IMG/VR virus record: IMGVR_UViG_3300005563_000004
Span: 1 to 64,000 of that record
Length of the DNA: 64,000 bases
Strand: one strand, 5' to 3'
Source of the DNA: a virus
Of this stretch, positions 61,644 through 64,000 are shown one piece after another. Both the position numbers and the translations under genes were made by a program. A model generated the notes under the pieces. The model was not told the DNA's origin, searched no databases, and saw only the letters and a list, made by a program, of their open reading frames with translations. How positions within the stretch are numbered: the first letter of the stretch is position 1; the number at the start of each line of letters is the position of its first letter.

Positions 61644-63437
61644 ATGCCTGGACGCTATCTGATCGCTCTCCTGATCAATGCTATCCTCTTGGCTCTTTCG
61701 GTGGTGTCGGGCCACGCCCAGCCCGCCTGTCTCACGACCGCGCCGAACGCGGTCGCGTGCCAGCAGAATGGCAACAATCTGCAGCCGACCGATATCATCC
61801 TTGGACAGCAGGCCACCGGCCCGTCACGGTCCAATCAGACGGTCAACTTCTCCATCAGCCAGATCATGTCGGCCGGCGTGCCGGCCAGCGTCGCCTCACT
61901 CTCGGCAAGCGGCAACGCGAACCTGAATGGCACGTTGACTGTCGGCGGCGTGGCCACGCTCAACTCCAGCCTCTCCGTATCCGGCGCCAGCACGCTTCAC
62001 GCCACCACCATCACCGGCAACACCTCGATCAGCGGCACGCTAAGCGCCGGCAGCACGACCCTCACCGGCACACTTGCCGCCTCGGGCAACAGCACAGTCG
62101 GCGGCACGCTCATCGTCACTGGCGCGGTCACCGCACCGTCCATCAGCAGCGCCGGCAACAGCTTCCAGATTGCGCCAAATGCGGCCACCACGACCTTTGG
62201 CGGCGTCACGGTGTTTGATCCGATCAACACAGGTTCTCTGCCCGGCAGCGCCGCACAGGGATCGTTCGCGTGGTCGCCAGACTGCCGCAACGGCAGCGAG
62301 GCAAACGGCGCCGGCACTGGCTGCTTCTCCTATGTCAACGACAACGGCACATGGGTTCAGCTGTCGAATCCATCCACGCTCCAGATCAACGTCGCCGGCC
62401 AGTCGGTCTTTCTCGGGGGTACGGTAGCCGGCCAGGGCAACGGCTCGCGGCTGCTGACTGCCACCGGCACATTCACCGCCGGCAACGCCATTGTCGCATC
62501 AGCCAGCGGCACCGCGATCGACGGCGGTGTTCCGCCAGGCGGCGGTTCAGGCGGCGGCGGCACAGTCGGCAACTGCGTCAGCGCACCAGCCATTGCCTAC
62601 TACTCGACAGCCGGAACGTCTGTCACTTGCTTGGCGCAGGTGAACAACGCGGTGTTGTCGACCAACGGCACAGCCATTCCATCCCTCTCGACCACACTGC
62701 CGGCCGGTTTGACCATTCCATCCGCCACGCTCAGCAGCCCGGTCACCACCGGCCTGGCAACGATGGCTTCGGCAACGCTGACCGGCCCGCTGACGACTGC
62801 GGCCTCCACCACGGGTGGCGCCAACATCTTCTGCCCGCAGGGCACTGCTCCGACATCACCGACCAACGGCAGCATCTGGTGCACGACGCAGGGCATGTTC
62901 GGCCGCTTTAACGGCTTCACGCTTGGCCCGTTCGCGTCGCTGACCAGCTTCAGCGGCACTTCGCCGATCACCTTCAACAGCGGCACGGGCGCCATCGGTT
63001 GCGCCACATGTTTGGTCGGTGCAAGTGGGGGCACGCTATCGGCGACGGCTCCGCTAACCCTTACCGGCAGCACGTTGAGCATGGGCACCGCTATCCAGAC
63101 CGCCACACTCTGGTGGCCTGCCAATGTCACCGTGACAAATGATACTGCCCCAGTCCCGCAAGAGACATGGCCGTGGGCCAGTGGCACAATCGACTCGATC
63201 ACTTACCATACGGGCGGCACCAATGCGCCGTCGTTCGTTGTCACCGCACAGGTGAATGGCTCGCCCGTCACCGGATGCTCCAACATCACTGTCTCGTCGG
63301 CCACCGATACGACGGCGACATGTACCGCCGCCAACACAGTGGCGTCGGGAGGTCATGTTACGCTGGTCACATCGAGCGTGGCCGGCACGCCGTTCTCAGC
63401 GGTGGTACAGGTGAATTATCATCGGTCGTTCCCGTGA
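61644..63437 (+). CDS. Exported fibre-like beta-repeat protein (597 aa)
   Basis: ATG 61644 is preferred to GTG 61635. MPGRYLIALLINAILLALSV with VSGHAQPACL is a signal peptide. The N-terminal 220 residues are short beta repeats (LTVGGVATLNSSLSVSGAST; GTLAASGNSTVGGTLIVTGA) as in the S74 fibre at 43823. The middle and end have tail-like units (GNCVSAPAIAYYSTAGTSVT; FCPQGTAPTSPTNGSIWC) and a final beta domain (SFVVTAQVNGSPVTGCSNIT). Three cysteine pairs could form disulphides after export. A fibre displayed via the periplasm, or a bacterial-surface protein, are both possible. Confidence 0.68.
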   Translation: MPGRYLIALLINAILLALSVVSGHAQPACLTTAPNAVACQQNGNNLQPTDIILGQQATGPSRSNQTVNFSISQIMSAGVPASVASLSASGNANLNGTLTVGGVATLNSSLSVSGASTLHATTITGNTSISGTLSAGSTTLTGTLAASGNSTVGGTLIVTGAVTAPSISSAGNSFQIAPNAATTTFGGVTVFDPINTGSLPGSAAQGSFAWSPDCRNGSEANGAGTGCFSYVNDNGTWVQLSNPSTLQINVAGQSVFLGGTVAGQGNGSRLLTATGTFTAGNAIVASASGTAIDGGVPPGGGSGGGGTVGNCVSAPAIAYYSTAGTSVTCLAQVNNAVLSTNGTAIPSLSTTLPAGLTIPSATLSSPVTTGLATMASATLTGPLTTAASTTGGANIFCPQGTAPTSPTNGSIWCTTQGMFGRFNGFTLGPFASLTSFSGTSPITFNSGTGAIGCATCLVGASGGTLSATAPLTLTGSTLSMGTAIQTATLWWPANVTVTNDTAPVPQETWPWASGTIDSITYHTGGTNAPSFVVTAQVNGSPVTGCSNITVSSATDTTATCTAANTVASGGHVTLVTSSVAGTPFSAVVQVNYHRSFP

Positions 63438-63447
63438 GCGATGCCGG

Positions 63448-64000
63448 ATGAGATCGCTCACAGCGCTGCTCTTTCTGCTGCTCGCCGTTCTGATCGGCGC
63501 CGCTGCCCCATTCAGCAGCGGCTTTAACTCCCAGGCATTCGGCCCGTTTCCGACAACGCCAACCGGCGCGATACTCAGCTCGGGCTATTTCACGGTCAGC
63601 GGCAACCAGTTTCTCGACGGCTCGAATAACCCGCAGCGCTTCGCCTGCACCCAGTTCCTCGGCGCTCCCAACGACGGGACGATGGCGGCGATCCGTCAGC
63701 AAGGCCAGTTCAACTGCGTGGTCATCGACTGGCGCGACAAGTACCTGACTGCGCCCTCTCCACCGAACGGCTGCAATACCTTCGCGCAGATCGACGTGTG
63801 CGTGGCCAACGCCAGCGCCAACAATCTGAAGGTCATCCTTTCGCACCGCGGCAACGAGATCCCGGTCTCTCCGACCAGTCCGTGCTGGTCGCGCCAGGCA
63901 AACGGCCTGCCCTATGATAGCGGCGGCGACTCAGGGAATGACGACGGCTGTAACGACGGCGGCAACGTCACCTATCTGCAGTTTCTGCAAAACACGGTAT
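63448..64000 (+). CDS. Exported GH5-like hydrolase, C-terminus beyond window
   Basis: Opens at ATG 63448 with signal peptide MRSLTALLFLLLAVLIGAAA and is open to base 64000 (184 codons visible). GYFTVSGNQFLDGSNNPQRF, ALIRQQGQFN-type IRQQGQFNCVVIDWRDKYL and CVANASANNLKVILSHRGNE resemble the first strands of clan A cellulase-like (GH5) barrels; in the family the N-E acid/base lies further on and is not visible yet. An exported polysaccharide hydrolase encoded beside tail genes. The start matches the strand direction of the preceding exported fibre gene. Confidence 0.68.
   Translation, partial: MRSLTALLFLLLAVLIGAAAPFSSGFNSQAFGPFPTTPTGAILSSGYFTVSGNQFLDGSNNPQRFACTQFLGAPNDGTMAAIRQQGQFNCVVIDWRDKYLTAPSPPNGCNTFAQIDVCVANASANNLKVILSHRGNEIPVSPTSPCWSRQANGLPYDSGGDSGNDDGCNDGGNVTYLQFLQNTV

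Overview
The window looks like a 64-kb piece of a temperate, short-tailed (podovirus-like) phage or phage-plasmid genome from a GC-rich alphaproteobacterium. Phage identity rests on recognisable terminase, portal, major capsid, adaptor, tail-fibre and ejection-type genes in one mostly rightward late region, and on a divergent repressor/Cro pair with palindromic operators. An alphaproteobacterial host, perhaps Acetobacteraceae, is an inference from base composition and from one exported-type protein (2395-3804) whose C-terminal region I associate with secreted proteins of that group. Both ends cut through genes, so the element continues outside the window.

Layout. 1-2.5 kb: a small leftward pair, a small serine recombinase, and a chain of tiny overlapping rightward genes. 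2.4-4.4 kb: a leftward HAF-repeat/RTX-like protein and small genes including an HNH-like fragment. 4.4-4.7 kb: an AT-rich, palindrome-rich spacer with a consensus DnaA box. 4.7-8.6 kb: a leftward early operon containing a RecA/Sak4-like ATPase next to a DUF669-like protein with an SSB-type acidic tip (recombination/ssDNA module). 8.6-10.1 kb: the immunity switch (leftward repressor, rightward Cro-like protein, then a regulator with two HTH domains). 10.3-14.4 kb: rightward early genes with small membrane proteins, a VRR-NUC nuclease and a primase-polymerase/helicase fusion. 14.36-14.53 kb: a striking two-armed array of 12-bp iteron-like repeats around an AT-rich hairpin, a likely replication origin.

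14.6-22.6 kb: an antisense GIY-YIG endonuclease, then tightly overlapped small genes (DUF5681-like, endonuclease VII-like, zinc-ribbon, endolysin-like), two exported glycosidase-like proteins sharing an N-terminal module, a lipoprotein and an antisense coiled-coil membrane protein. 22.6-37.7 kb: terminase large subunit, portal, His-rich proteins, a GroES-like protein, a candidate scaffold, an antisense glycosyltransferase, capsid, head-surface candidates and an adaptor. 37.7-50.5 kb: zinc-motif, repetitive, beta-helix, S74-fibre, gp10-like and glycine-rich adhesin-like proteins. 50.5-61.6 kb: tail-end structural proteins, two GNAT acetyltransferases and two very large ejection-type proteins, the second with an N-terminal lytic transglycosylase. 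61.6-64 kb: another exported fibre-like protein and the start of an exported GH5-like hydrolase.

The genes suggest a lysogeny switch controlling two divergent early operons, replication by a self-encoded Prim-Pol/helicase at an iteron origin, and a late virion programme. No tyrosine integrase or large serine integrase is present in the window; a small resolvase plus an iteron origin would fit an extrachromosomal prophage, but this is inference. The most unusual observations are a 73-codon ORF nested in the transglycosylase gene, where codon third-position composition strongly favours the nested frame; the iteron array; a roughly 145-residue domain shared by two otherwise different tail proteins; the paired exported glycosidase-like genes with a common N-terminal module; and a strong hairpin that would hide the ribosome binding site of a small membrane protein.
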